A stretch of DNA of 43,545 nucleotides, taken from Thiobacillus sp. (GTDB lineage: Bacteria > Pseudomonadota > Gammaproteobacteria > Burkholderiales > Thiobacillaceae). Below the pieces are notes generated by a model. It was not told the origin of the DNA. It was given only the letters and a program-made list of their open reading frames with translations, and did not search any database. Shown piece after piece: positions 27,647-35,737 of the stretch. The position numbers and the translations under genes were made by a program. Where the stretch lies: NCBI GenBank assembly GCA_016124745.1, contig WGNC01000038.1, forward strand, positions 1-43,545, written 5' to 3'. The stretch's first letter is position 1. Each line of letters opens with the position of its first letter.

Positions 27647-27654
27647 GAAAGAGC

Positions 27655-29448
27655 ATGCGTACTCATTACTGCGGCGCCGTGACCGCCTCCGATATCGGCA
27701 ACACCGTCACCCTGTGCGGTTGGGCACACCGTCGGCGCGACCATGGCGGCGTGATTTTCATCGACCTGCGCGACCGCGAGGGCATGATGCAGGTGGTGAT
27801 CGACCCCGACACGCCGGAGGCGTTCAAGCTGGCCGAAGATGTGCGCTCGGAATTCGTGCTCAAGATCGAGGGGCTGGTACGGCCGCGTCCCGCCGGCACC
27901 GAAAACCCCAATATGCCGACCGGCAGTGTCGAGTTGCTGACCAAGCGCCTGGAAGTGCTGAATCCCTCGCTCACGCCGCCGTTCCAGATCGACGACGACA
28001 CCATCAACGAGAACATCCGCCTGCAGTACCGCTATCTCGACCTGCGCCGTGAGCCGATGCAGAAGAACCTCAAGCTGCGCTACCGCGTGTCGAAAATCAT
28101 GCGCGACTATCTCGACGCGCACGGTTTCATGGAAGTCGAAACGCCGATGCTGACGCGTTCCACCCCGGAAGGCGCACGCGACTATCTGGTGCCGAGCCGT
28201 GTGCACGACGGCATGTTCTACGCACTGCCGCAGTCGCCGCAGCTATTCAAGCAGTTGCTGATGGTGGCGGGCGTCGATCGCTATTTCCAGATCACCAAGT
28301 GCTTTCGCGACGAAGACCTGCGCGCCGACCGCCAGCCAGAATTCACGCAGGTCGACCTTGAAACCTCGTTCCTGGGCGAAGAGGCAATCATGGGTCTGGT
28401 CGAGGGCATGATCCGCGACATGATGAAGCGTGCGCAGGATGTCGACCTGCCGGCCGCCTTTCCGCGCATCAGCTACGCCGAGGCGATGAGCAGATATGGT
28501 TCCGACAAGCCCGACATGCGGGTGACGCTGGAAATCGTCGACGTCGGCGACGCGATGAAGGAGGTAGCATTCAAGGTGTTTTCCGGCCCGGCAAACGACG
28601 CAAAAGGCCGTGTCGCGGCGTTACGCATCCCCGGCGGTTCAAGCTTGAGTCGCAGCGAAATCGACGGCTACACCGAATTCGTCAAGATCTATGGCGCCAA
28701 GGGGTTGGCCTACATCAAGGTCAACGACGTCAGCCAACTCAACGAAGCCGGCCTGCAATCGCCTATCGTCAAGAACCTCTCCGAAGCCGCATTGCGCACG
28801 GTGATGGAGCGGACCGGCGCGCAGAACGGCGACCTGATTTTCTTCGGCGCGGACAAGGCCAAGGTGGTGAATGATGCCCTGGGTGCGTTGCGTCTCAAGA
28901 TCGGCCACGAGAAAGGCCATCTCGATGGCCGCGCCTGGGCGCCGCTGTGGGTGGTCGATTTCCCGATGTTCGAGTACAACGAAGACGAAGACCGCTGGGA
29001 CGCGCTGCACCATCCCTTCACCGCGCCGAAGGACGGTCACGAGGAGTGGCTCGCCACCGATCCCGGCAAATGTCTGTCGAAGGCCTACGACATGGTGCTG
29101 AATGGCTGGGAAGTCGGTGGTGGTTCGGTGCGTATCCACAAGGAAGCGGTGCAGGAAAAAGTGTTCACTGCACTGAATATCGGCGAGTCAGAGCGCCGCG
29201 AGAAATTCGGCTTCCTGCTCGATGCCCTGCAGTATGGCGCGCCGCCGCACGGTGGCCTGGCGTTCGGCCTCGATCGCCTGGTGACCCTGATGACCGGTGC
29301 CGAATCGATCCGCGACGTCATCGCCTTCCCCAAGACCCAGCGCGCCTCCTGCCTGATGACCAACGCGCCTAACGTGGTCGACGACAAGCAGTTGCGCGAA
29401 CTACACATCCGTTTGCGCAACACGGCGGCCACGGGCAAGGCGGCTTGA
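27655..29448 (+). CDS. aspS: Aspartyl-tRNA synthetase, probably non-discriminating (Asp/Asn)
   Basis: The 597-residue class II synthetase has an N-terminal OB anticodon-binding domain, motif 1 and 2 regions ([40 protein letters not shown]), a bacterial insertion domain and motif 3 ([19 protein letters not shown]). It charges tRNA-Asp. In [20 protein letters not shown] the residue after RRRD is His30, where discriminating enzymes usually have Leu. His here is the feature of non-discriminating AspRS (for example Pseudomonas His31), which also makes Asp-tRNA-Asn for GatCAB. That reading is inferred from one position. Confidence 0.97.
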   Translation: MRTHYCGAVTASDIGNTVTLCGWAHRRRDHGGVIFIDLRDREGMMQVVIDPDTPEAFKLAEDVRSEFVLKIEGLVRPRPAGTENPNMPTGSVELLTKRLEVLNPSLTPPFQIDDDTINENIRLQYRYLDLRREPMQKNLKLRYRVSKIMRDYLDAHGFMEVETPMLTRSTPEGARDYLVPSRVHDGMFYALPQSPQLFKQLLMVAGVDRYFQITKCFRDEDLRADRQPEFTQVDLETSFLGEEAIMGLVEGMIRDMMKRAQDVDLPAAFPRISYAEAMSRYGSDKPDMRVTLEIVDVGDAMKEVAFKVFSGPANDAKGRVAALRIPGGSSLSRSEIDGYTEFVKIYGAKGLAYIKVNDVSQLNEAGLQSPIVKNLSEAALRTVMERTGAQNGDLIFFGADKAKVVNDALGALRLKIGHEKGHLDGRAWAPLWVVDFPMFEYNEDEDRWDALHHPFTAPKDGHEEWLATDPGKCLSKAYDMVLNGWEVGGGSVRIHKEAVQEKVFTALNIGESERREKFGFLLDALQYGAPPHGGLAFGLDRLVTLMTGAESIRDVIAFPKTQRASCLMTNAPNVVDDKQLRELHIRLRNTAATGKAA

Positions 29449-29462
29449 AGCTTTTTCTTCCA

Positions 29463-29522
29463 CGAAGGCCAGGAGGAAGCCCGAAGAAGATGGTCTTCCT
29501 TCGTCCGACCTTGTGGCCTTCG
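29463..29522. repeat. Imperfect palindromic element between aspS and the DUF2322-like gene
   Basis: Outer arms CGAAGGCCA (29463-29471) and TGGCCTTCG (29514-29522) pair exactly. Within them a purine-rich strand (GAAGAAGA, from 29483) faces TCTTC (29494-29498), giving a second, shorter stem. No T-run follows on the + strand. On the minus strand a T-run would follow (the complement of the bases before 29463), but no gene ends there. It resembles REP-like intergenic repeats, but only one copy is seen in this window. Confidence 0.45.
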
Positions 29523-29538
29523 CGGACAGAACTCGATC

Positions 29539-29844
29539 ATGAAATTTTCCGATACACTGAAAGCCCTGCCCGAATTTGCGGGCGAGAAAATCATCCTTAC
29601 CGACGTTGACGGTGCGGAGGTTGCGGTCATTGCGAATGCGCCAGGCACGGCCGGCTCGTTCCGCGTCTATGCATATCTTGCGCAACAATACGGCGCGATC
29701 GATGCCGAGGCCGCAGCCGAAGGCCTGGCGATTTTTGCCGAACATGCCCAGGATGCCAGCCTCCATCCCGGCACGCATCCGAACATCGACCGCCTGATTG
29801 CAATCCTCAAGACAGGCAGTCCGCTCAGCGTCCGCATCGCTTGA
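29539..29844 (+). CDS. Conserved hypothetical protein, DUF2322-like
   Basis: The 101-residue soluble protein starts MKFSDTLKALPEFAGEKI and contains DGAEVAVIANAPGTAGSFRV and a conserved-looking ending, HPGTHPNIDRLIAI. From memory it resembles the DUF2322 family of short proteobacterial proteins; I could not check this. No signal peptide, membrane segment or catalytic motif is evident. Its stop overlaps the TTG start of nudB by 4 nt, so the two are translationally coupled. It sits between aspS and nudB in a likely operon. Confidence 0.75.
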   Translation: MKFSDTLKALPEFAGEKIILTDVDGAEVAVIANAPGTAGSFRVYAYLAQQYGAIDAEAAAEGLAIFAEHAQDASLHPGTHPNIDRLIAILKTGSPLSVRIA

Positions 29845-30281
29845 TCGCCCACAAGATTCCTGTTTCGGTTCTGGTCGTCATCCACTCGGCCGACGGCCAG
29901 GTGTTGTTGATGGAACGCGCCGACGCGCCGGGTTTCTGGCAGTCCGTCACGGGTTCGCAGGACGCGAACGAAAACCTTACACAGACAGCGATCCGCGAAG
30001 TGCGCGAGGAGACAGGGCTCGATGCGGCACGGTTCGAACTGACGCCGTGGGACATCGAAAACCGTTACGAGATTTATCAACGCTGGCGTCACCGCTACGC
30101 GCCGGGGGTGACGCACAATACCGAGCACGTCTTCGGCCTGCGCCTGCCAGCGCCGCAGCCCGTCACCCTGGCGCCAGATGAGCATTTGCGGGCCATCTGG
30201 CTGCCGTGGGAGGCAGCGGCGGAACGCTGTTTTTCCCCCAGCAATGCAGCCGCCATCCGCCAGTTGCCGGCGCGTTTATAA
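29841..30281 (+). CDS. nudB: Dihydroneopterin triphosphate diphosphatase (Nudix)
   Basis: The 146-residue protein has a full Nudix box at residues 38-60 (GSQDANEN...REVREETGL). NudB-specific features flank it: GFWQSVTGS before it, and RHRYAPGVTHNTEHVFGL after it. NudB removes pyrophosphate from dihydroneopterin triphosphate in folate synthesis. The start is TTG 29841 within a TTGA overlap with the upstream gene; the next in-frame ATG would cut into the fold. The aspS-nudB neighbourhood resembles that of gammaproteobacteria. Confidence 0.92.
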   Translation: MIAHKIPVSVLVVIHSADGQVLLMERADAPGFWQSVTGSQDANENLTQTAIREVREETGLDAARFELTPWDIENRYEIYQRWRHRYAPGVTHNTEHVFGLRLPAPQPVTLAPDEHLRAIWLPWEAAAERCFSPSNAAAIRQLPARL

Positions 30282-30289
30282 TTCACTTC

Positions 30290-31042
30290 ATGACTTCTCC
30301 GCTGCATATCGCCAGCTACAACATCCACAAGGGTCTGTCGCAATTCAACCGTCGACTGACGGTGCATGAATTGCGTGATCGTCTGGGCACACTGGGAACC
30401 GACATCGTGTTTCTGCAGGAAGTGCAGGGTGGCCATGGCCTGCGTGCGAGTCGCTTTCAGCACTGGCCGGGGCGGCCACAGCACGAGTTCCTGGCAGGCC
30501 AGGTCTACACGGACTTCGCCTACGGCAAGAACTGCATTTACGACACGGGCCACCACGGCAATGCCATCCTGTCGCGCTACAAGATTCTCTCCTGGGAAAA
30601 CGAGGACATTTCAGCCCATGCCTTCGAAAGCCGGGGCATGCTGCATTGCGAAATCGTGGTGCCCGGCGTCGCTGCCCCTGTACACTGCATCAATGTCCAT
30701 CTCGGGCTGACCGAAGGCGGGCGCAAGCGCCAGCTGTCGATGATCGTGGCGCGCGTGCGCAAGATGGTGCCGGACGATGCACCGCTTATCCTGGCGGGTG
30801 ACTTCAACGACTGGCAGGTGCGTGTCGGGCGTTATTTCGGCGACGAGCTTGGCCTGTCAGAAGTGTTTGAAACCCACCACGGCAGGGCGGCGCGCAGTTA
30901 TCCGTCCTTCCTGCCGATGTTCCAACTGGACCGCATCTATGTGCGGGGCTTCACCATTCAGGCCGCCCAGGTCCACACCGGCAACGCCTGGCACCGTATT
31001 TCCGATCACGCCGCGCTGACGGCCAGACTCAGTCCGGCCTGA
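30290..31042 (+). CDS. Endonuclease/exonuclease/phosphatase family protein, YbhP-like
   Basis: The 250-residue protein carries the EEP fold motifs: IASYNIHKGL at the start, FLQEVQ, NAILSRYKIL, the HLGLTEGGRKRQ histidine region, LILAGDFNDW and RISDHAAL at the end. Members hydrolyse phosphodiester or phosphomonoester bonds in nucleic acids or lipids. The exact substrate is unknown. In E. coli the relative ybhP lies next to clsB, and the same pairing is seen here with the next gene, hinting at a phospholipid-linked role. ATG 30290 lies 8 nt after the nudB stop. Confidence 0.88.
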   Translation: MTSPLHIASYNIHKGLSQFNRRLTVHELRDRLGTLGTDIVFLQEVQGGHGLRASRFQHWPGRPQHEFLAGQVYTDFAYGKNCIYDTGHHGNAILSRYKILSWENEDISAHAFESRGMLHCEIVVPGVAAPVHCINVHLGLTEGGRKRQLSMIVARVRKMVPDDAPLILAGDFNDWQVRVGRYFGDELGLSEVFETHHGRAARSYPSFLPMFQLDRIYVRGFTIQAAQVHTGNAWHRISDHAALTARLSPA

Positions 31043-31143
31043 TGACCGAGCGGCACCGCTGGCCCCATGCGGAACGCTGGTTTTTCGACCGCAAGGCGCA
31101 GGCCGCGGTGGGTTAGCCGGCGGAGCGGGAAAGGCTTGAGCCC

Positions 31144-32331
31144 ATGAACAATCGCTTGAGCAGATTCTTCTTTCGTGGCGTCGAACCTGTGTCCGGCAAT
31201 CGGCTGCGGCTGCTGCAGAGCGGCGCCGAGTTTTTCCCGGCCCTTGTTGCTGCGATTGATGTCGCGCGATCCGAAGTCTTTCTCGAAACCTATATTTTCA
31301 ATGCCGACCCGAGCGCCGGGATGGTGCGGGATGCGCTGATTCGCGCCGCGCAACGCGGGGTGCGGGTTCAACTGCTGATCGATGGCGTGGGCTCGCGCGA
31401 ATTGCCGTCCGACTGGCGGGCAGCCCTTGATGACGGGGGCGTAAGCTTGCTGGTCTATCGACCGATAGTAAGCGGCTGGCTTTCCAATCCCCGCAGCCTG
31501 CGGCGCTTGCATCGCAAACTGGCAGTGATCGATGCGCATACCGCGTTCGTTGGCGGCATGAACCTGATGGATGACTACGAGCCGGTGCGATTCGCAGCAC
31601 CGCGACTCGATTTCAGCGTCGAAGTGCAGGGGCCGCTGCTGGATCCCATTTGCAAAAGCGTTCGGCATTTATGGCACCTGGTGGCCTTGACGCAACTGCA
31701 CGCAGGGGAGGAGACTTCCCCGCTGACCGAGCCATCGTGGCCGACCGACGGTCATATGCGCGCTGCCTATGTCGTGCGCGACAACTTCGCCCATCGGCGT
31801 GACATCGAGCGGGTGTACCTCGCGGCGCTGGCGCTGGCGCGCGAGGAAATCTTTATTGCCAGCGCCTACTTCTTGCCGGGACACCGTTTTCGCAAGTTGC
31901 TCAAGCATGCAGCAGCGCGTGGCGTGCGGGTGCACCTGCTGGTGCAGGGCCACACCGACCATCCCTTTTTTCAAACCGCCGCACGCGCCCTGTATCGCGA
32001 TCTGCTCGCTGCCGGAGTGAGGATTTACGAATATCGGGCAAGCGAGCTGCATGCCAAGGTGGCCGTGGTAGACGGACACTGGTCGACGGTAGGTTCCAGC
32101 AACATCGACCCGTTCAGCCTGTTGCTGGCGCGCGAGGCGAATGTCGTGGTCGATGATATGGTTTTCGGACGCGACCTGCAGCAGCGCTTGCACCAGGCGA
32201 CCAGCGATGCTGTCGCACTGGACCCCGCCGACTGGCAGCGCCGCGCCTGGCCGCGCCGCGTGCTGTCGTCGCTGGCATACAGCGGCGTGCGTTTGATGGT
32301 GGGGCTGCTGGGGGGTGGGCGCTGGGTATAG
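31144..32331 (+). CDS. clsB: Cardiolipin synthase B (phospholipase D family)
   Basis: The 395-residue protein has two HKD (HxKx4D) motifs: LHRKLAVID (His123, Lys125, Asp130) and ELHAKVAVVDGHWSTVGSSN in the second half. Other family landmarks are VFLETYIFNADPSAG and GGMNLMDDYEPVRF. ClsB-type enzymes make cardiolipin from phosphatidylglycerol and phosphatidylethanolamine at the inner membrane. There are no N-terminal membrane helices, as in ClsB rather than ClsA. It follows the YbhP-like gene after 101 nt, and the gap includes a tiny 24-codon frame I do not credit. Confidence 0.92.
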   Translation: MNNRLSRFFFRGVEPVSGNRLRLLQSGAEFFPALVAAIDVARSEVFLETYIFNADPSAGMVRDALIRAAQRGVRVQLLIDGVGSRELPSDWRAALDDGGVSLLVYRPIVSGWLSNPRSLRRLHRKLAVIDAHTAFVGGMNLMDDYEPVRFAAPRLDFSVEVQGPLLDPICKSVRHLWHLVALTQLHAGEETSPLTEPSWPTDGHMRAAYVVRDNFAHRRDIERVYLAALALAREEIFIASAYFLPGHRFRKLLKHAAARGVRVHLLVQGHTDHPFFQTAARALYRDLLAAGVRIYEYRASELHAKVAVVDGHWSTVGSSNIDPFSLLLAREANVVVDDMVFGRDLQQRLHQATSDAVALDPADWQRRAWPRRVLSSLAYSGVRLMVGLLGGGRWV

Positions 32332-32357
32332 GGGCTTTTTGATCGGTCCGGTACGGA

Positions 32358-32810
32358 TCAATCGACTCTTCGCTGCGCGAGCAGCCTCTCCAGCTGACGG
32401 GCAAAGGCCTGGCGGTCAGCCTGCGACAGGGCGGATGGTCCGGCAATGTCCGCGCCGGCGCCGCGCATGCCTTCCATGAAATCGCGCAAGGCCAGCCGCT
32501 CGCGGATATTGTCTGCACTGTAGCGTTCCCCTCGGGGACTGAGGACCAATGTGCCCTTTTCAACCAGCGCGGCCGCCAGCGGGATGTCCGCCGTGATCAC
32601 CAGGTCACCGTGTGTGACTGCCTCGACAATGTGGTTGTCGGCAACATCGAAGCCCATCGGCACCTGCAGCGCGCGGATATGCGGCGATGCCGGCACTCTG
32701 AGCAAACGATTGGCCACCAGTGTCAGCGGCAACTTCAACCGGTCTGCCATCCGGAACAGGATGTCCTTGATGACCGCAGGGCAGGCGTCAGCGTCAACCC
32801 AGATATGCAT
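32358..32810 (-). CDS. yaiI: YaiI/YqxD family protein (DUF188)
   Basis: The 150-residue protein begins [18 protein letters not shown] and has the DUF188 landmarks [20 protein letters not shown] and [20 protein letters not shown]. The conserved aspartates (Asp6, Asp8, and those of VADNHI and TADIPL) suggest a PIN-like nuclease fold, but no activity is established. It starts 9 nt after the stop of the ypfJ gene and ends convergent to clsB, whose stop is 26 nt away. Confidence 0.93.
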   Translation of the reverse strand: MHIWVDADACPAVIKDILFRMADRLKLPLTLVANRLLRVPASPHIRALQVPMGFDVADNHIVEAVTHGDLVITADIPLAAALVEKGTLVLSPRGERYSADNIRERLALRDFMEGMRGAGADIAGPSALSQADRQAFARQLERLLAQRRVD

Positions 32811-32819
32811 GGCGCGGCA

Positions 32820-33677
32820 TTACAGTTTTGTCGTCTCGAAGGTGTCGCACTGTCCCGGGTCGCCGCTTTGCATGCCGCGGCTGAACCAGCGCATCCGTTG
32901 CTCCGATGAGCCGTGGGTGAAGGACTCCGGCACCACATAGCCACGTGCCTGCTTCTGTAGACGGTCGTCGCCCACCCCGGCCGCCGCCGCCAGCGCCTCC
33001 TCGGTATCGCCGGGTTCCAGAATCTGCCGAGTCCGGTTGGCATGGTTCGCCCACACCCCGGCAAAGCAGTCGGCCTGCAACTCCATGCGCACCTGCAGCG
33101 CGTTGCCTCCGGCTTCATCCGTACGCTGGCGCGCAGCGTTCACCTGCTCGGACACACCCAGCAGCGTCTGCACATGATGGCCGACTTCATGGGCTACCAC
33201 GTAGGCCTGCGCGAAGTCACCCGGTGCGCCGTGTCGCTGGGCCAGTTCATTGAAGAAGCTCATGTCCAGATACAGCTTGTGGTCGCCCGGGCAGTAAAAC
33301 GGCCCCATCGCCGCCTCGGCAAACCCGCAGGCCGATTGCACCGCACCGGAAAACAGCACCAGCTTGGGTTGCTGGTAAGTCTGGCCCGAAGCCTTGAACA
33401 TCGCGCCCCAGACATCTTCCGTGTTCGCCAGCACAGCTGACATGAAATCCTTCAGATGCTCCTCCTCGGGGCTGAAGGTGGTCTGCTGCTGTTCTTCCTG
33501 TGTGGGTGTCATATTGCCCGCCTGGTTCAACACCACGGACGGGTCCACCCCGAAATACATCGCCACCAGCGTCAGCACGATCGTTCCGATTCCGCCGCCG
33601 AGCAGACCTTTCCTGCTGACGCGCATCCCGCGACGGTCTTCGATGTTGTCGCTACGACGTTCCTGTTCCCAGCGCAT
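32820..33677 (-). CDS. ypfJ: Neutral zinc metallopeptidase, YpfJ family
   Basis: The 285-residue protein starts MRWEQERRSDNIEDRRG and has one membrane segment (about residues 23-42). The zincin motif is His163-Glu164-x2-His167 in VVAHEVGHHVQTLLG, followed by RMELQADCFAGVWANH and SFTHGSSEQRMRWFSRG. It is anchored in the inner membrane with the peptidase domain probably outside the cytoplasm. The E. coli relative is uncharacterised. ATG 33677 has AAAGGAGAA upstream; longer in-frame reading is not supported. It heads the ypfJ-yaiI pair. Confidence 0.94.
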   Translation of the reverse strand: MRWEQERRSDNIEDRRGMRVSRKGLLGGGIGTIVLTLVAMYFGVDPSVVLNQAGNMTPTQEEQQQTTFSPEEEHLKDFMSAVLANTEDVWGAMFKASGQTYQQPKLVLFSGAVQSACGFAEAAMGPFYCPGDHKLYLDMSFFNELAQRHGAPGDFAQAYVVAHEVGHHVQTLLGVSEQVNAARQRTDEAGGNALQVRMELQADCFAGVWANHANRTRQILEPGDTEEALAAAAGVGDDRLQKQARGYVVPESFTHGSSEQRMRWFSRGMQSGDPGQCDTFETTKL

Positions 33678-33986
33678 GGATTCTCCTTTGGGAAAGTGGG
33701 TGTTGCGGACTATTGTAATGACGGATGGACAGCGAACCGAGTGTCCGCCGGGGCGGCGTATAGACCGGCTCCAGGACTGCTTCGGCGCCAAATCCGGGCG
33801 TTTCGTTGTTTGGGTGCAACAAAACAACACTTCCCGCGCCGTGTGATGTAAAAAACAACAGCTTTACTTGTGGGGATGTTCTGGGTCTGGATAATGGGCG
33901 CTGTCCCCCAAGCACATATCCGTGCAGGACAGCTCTGCAGAGCTTCAAACCACAATTGGTTATTCATTTTTCTTTAGGAGAAAGCA
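33678..33986. other. 309-nt divergent intergenic region between ypfJ and the porin gene
   Basis: No gene is seen. The region has an AT-rich stretch with a GTTGTTT/AAACAAC inverted repeat (33805-33811 and 33822-33828). It also holds the porin promoter candidate (33868-33895), an exact 14-bp palindrome AGCTCTGCAGAGCT (33931-33944) in the likely porin leader, and the porin ribosome-binding site TTAGGAGAAA just before 33987. Its size and repeats suit a regulated outer-membrane protein promoter. Confidence 0.6.
33868..33895 (+). promoter_or_regulatory. Candidate porin promoter
   Basis: TTGTGG (33868-33873), a 16-nt spacer and GATAAT (33890-33895) form a moderate sigma70 promoter. The start near 33902 would give a leader of about 85 nt, which includes the 14-bp palindrome at 33931-33944. 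A long leader is usual for porin mRNAs that are controlled by small RNAs, but no such RNA is evident here. Confidence 0.45.
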
Positions 33987-35036
33987 ATGAAAAAATCGCT
34001 GATCGCCCTGGCTATCGCCAGCGCCGTTTCCGCTCCCGCCGCGTTTGCGGCCACCAGCAACGTCGACGTCTATGGCGTGCTGAACCTGTCCGTGAACTTC
34101 GTCGACCCCGATGTCAGCGGTCAAGACAGCAGCAACCCCAGCATCACGTCTACCGCCAGCCGTATCGGCTTCAAGGGCGCAGAAGATCTGGGTGGTGGCC
34201 TGTCCGCAATCTGGCAGATCGAATCCGGCTTCAACGCTGACGAGCAGTCGGGCACCCTGGCTTCGCGCAACACGTTCCTCGGCCTGAAGGGCGGCTGGGG
34301 TACGGTGCTGGCGGGTAACCACGACACCCCGATGAAGATGGTTGGCCGTATGGTCGACAACTTCGGCGACACCCTCGGTGACTCGCGCAACATCCTGGGC
34401 GCCAACAGCACCGGCTCGACCCAATTCGACCTGCGCACCAAGAACACGATCGCCTATGTGTCCCCTGACTTCGCCGGCTTCCAGGCAGTGGCTGCCTACG
34501 TGGCGGACTGGACCACCAATGGCAACGCGCTGGACAACAACAACTACGACGCCTATAGCATCAATGGTACCTACAAGAACGGCCCCCTGATGCTGGGCGC
34601 TGCCTATGAAGACCATAATTCCGCTGTTAAGAGCCAGGAAGCCGATATGTGGCGTCTGGTCGGCGGCTTCGACATCGCTGGTTTCAAACTGGCTGCGCTG
34701 TATGAAAGCATGAGCGGTAATGGCAGCAACTCGCGTAACAGCCGTGACGCATACGGCCTGTTCGGCAGCTACATGCTGGGCGCCTTCAACCTGAAGGCCA
34801 ACTACCTGAACGCTGACAAGAGCGACTATGGCAACGACGGTGCAGACCAGTGGACCATTGGCGCTGACTACAATCTGTCCAAGCGTACCACCGCTTACGT
34901 CTACTATGCTTCGGTCAGCAACGACAACCTGGGCGGCTACGGCCTTGGCGCTGGTGCGGGTGCTTCCGACCAGACCATCGGCAACGCCGGTTCCAACCCC
35001 GATTCCTTCGGTATCGGCATGCGTCACTCCTTCTAA
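33987..35036 (+). CDS. Gram-negative porin
   Basis: The 349-residue protein has a signal peptide (KKSLIALAIASAVSAPAAFA, cleaved before ATSNVDVYGV). The betaproteobacterial porin pattern follows: VYGVLNLSVNF in strand 1, RIGFKGAEDLGGGLSAIWQI, NTFLGLKGGWGTVLAGNHD and the C-terminal GIGMRHSF ending in Phe. It should form a trimeric 16-stranded outer-membrane channel for small solutes. AGGAGAAA lies just upstream. Codon use is strongly biased, as for an abundant protein. It is monocistronic, with its own promoter region and a strong terminator. Confidence 0.95.
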   Translation: MKKSLIALAIASAVSAPAAFAATSNVDVYGVLNLSVNFVDPDVSGQDSSNPSITSTASRIGFKGAEDLGGGLSAIWQIESGFNADEQSGTLASRNTFLGLKGGWGTVLAGNHDTPMKMVGRMVDNFGDTLGDSRNILGANSTGSTQFDLRTKNTIAYVSPDFAGFQAVAAYVADWTTNGNALDNNNYDAYSINGTYKNGPLMLGAAYEDHNSAVKSQEADMWRLVGGFDIAGFKLAALYESMSGNGSNSRNSRDAYGLFGSYMLGAFNLKANYLNADKSDYGNDGADQWTIGADYNLSKRTTAYVYYASVSNDNLGGYGLGAGAGASDQTIGNAGSNPDSFGIGMRHSF

Positions 35037-35075
35037 TTCAGCGCCGGGTTCGCCCGGTCTGGATCTGAAGATTGA

Positions 35076-35103
35076 AACGGGCTCCTTCGGGAGCCCGTTT
35101 TTT
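35076..35103 (+). terminator. Porin terminator with UUCG tetraloop
   Basis: AACGGGCTCC (35076-35085) and GGAGCCCGTT (35090-35099) pair exactly over 10 bp around a C(UUCG)G tetraloop, followed by a T-run to 35103. A second small stem, CCGGG-TTCG-CCCGG (35044-35057), precedes it just after the stop codon. This is a very strong intrinsic terminator. Confidence 0.95.
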
Positions 35104-35166
35104 CATGGGCCAAGCCGGGACATAGGTAGAACCGCAGATCGACAGAAACTTGTCCCCCTCCCATTG

Positions 35167-35707
35167 ATGCCTGATTACGCCCGCATTCGATCCGCTTTCC
35201 ATGCCTCCGACCTGCAACAGACCTTGCTCCAGGCGATCGGGTTTCGCAAAGGCGGGCGCGCCCCTGCCGAGGCAGCGGCATTGTGTCGGTGGTATTCGTC
35301 GCAGCAACCCCATCATCCCGTCCTGCTGAGGCAACTGCGTTGTTGATGCAGCACGGCGACTTTCAGGCGGCGCTGCAACTGCTCGAGCGGGGGCGCCGGA
35401 TCCCGATGCGGGGGGGCGGCGTTTCATCAGCCACCAGGGCGAGACGATTCTGCACAACGCTGGACTGCCGGAGTGGATCGCGAGCGAAGAGGACGACTAT
35501 GTGGCGAAGGCGACGGCTCTTGCCAGGGAGTCCGAAGCGCTGGCCAAAATGCGGGTGGGCCTGCGTGAGGGCCTGCTGTCCTCGCCTCTTTGCGACGCCC
35601 CCCGTTTCGCACGTAATTTCGAGGATGGCATGCGGGGCATGTGGCAGAAATGGTGCGGGCAGCAGCAGTCCACCGCCGCGGCCGACCAAGTACGAATGAC
35701 CACCTAA
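35167..35707 (+). pseudogene. Decayed gene resembling a TPR/GT41 O-GlcNAc-transferase-like protein
   Basis: Three pieces in different frames resemble the two ends of a TPR plus glycosyltransferase family 41 protein. From ATG 35167, 59 codons give a TPR-like stretch (GRAPAEAAALCRWYSSQQPH) ending at TGA 35344-35346. From about 35329 another frame continues TPR-like (AEATALLMQHGDFQAALQLL) to about 35400. After a run of seven Gs (35410-35416) a third frame reads RRFISHQGETILHNAGLPEW and later APRFARNFEDGMRGMW to TAA 35705-35707, like the GT41 C-terminus. The catalytic core is missing. Family assignment is from memory; the frame breaks are seen directly. Confidence 0.6.
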
Positions 35708-35708
35708 C

Positions 35709-35737
35709 ATCGGGCTCCGAGCGGAGCCCGATTTTTT
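35709..35737 (+). terminator. Intrinsic terminator after the pseudogene
   Basis: ATCGGGCTCC (35709-35718) and GGAGCCCGAT (35723-35732) pair exactly around GAGC, followed by six Ts. The stem core CGGGCTCC/GGAGCCCG is identical to that of the porin terminator about 630 nt upstream. The T-run overlaps the stop codon of the convergent yhfA-like gene. Confidence 0.92.

Noticed and set aside
30277..30282. Perfect TATAAT just before the YbhP-like gene
   Set aside because: It would start transcription about 1-2 nt before the ATG, no -35 is present, and the hexamer overlaps the nudB stop, so it is probably chance.
31042..31116. A 24-codon frame starting in an ATGA overlap with the YbhP-like gene stop
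   Set aside because: Very short, no recognised motif and followed by 27 nt before clsB; chance frames of this size are common. Conservation would be needed to accept it.
32332..32357. Possible terminator between convergent clsB and yaiI (TTGATC/GATCAA arms)
   Set aside because: The arms pair over only 6 bp with a long loop and no T-run after the stem on either strand.
35283..35699. A continuous 138-codon frame that could be called an intact small gene
   Set aside because: Only its first part looks TPR-like; its later part is Arg-rich shadow, while the GT41-like sequence continues in another frame. A broken gene explains the region better.
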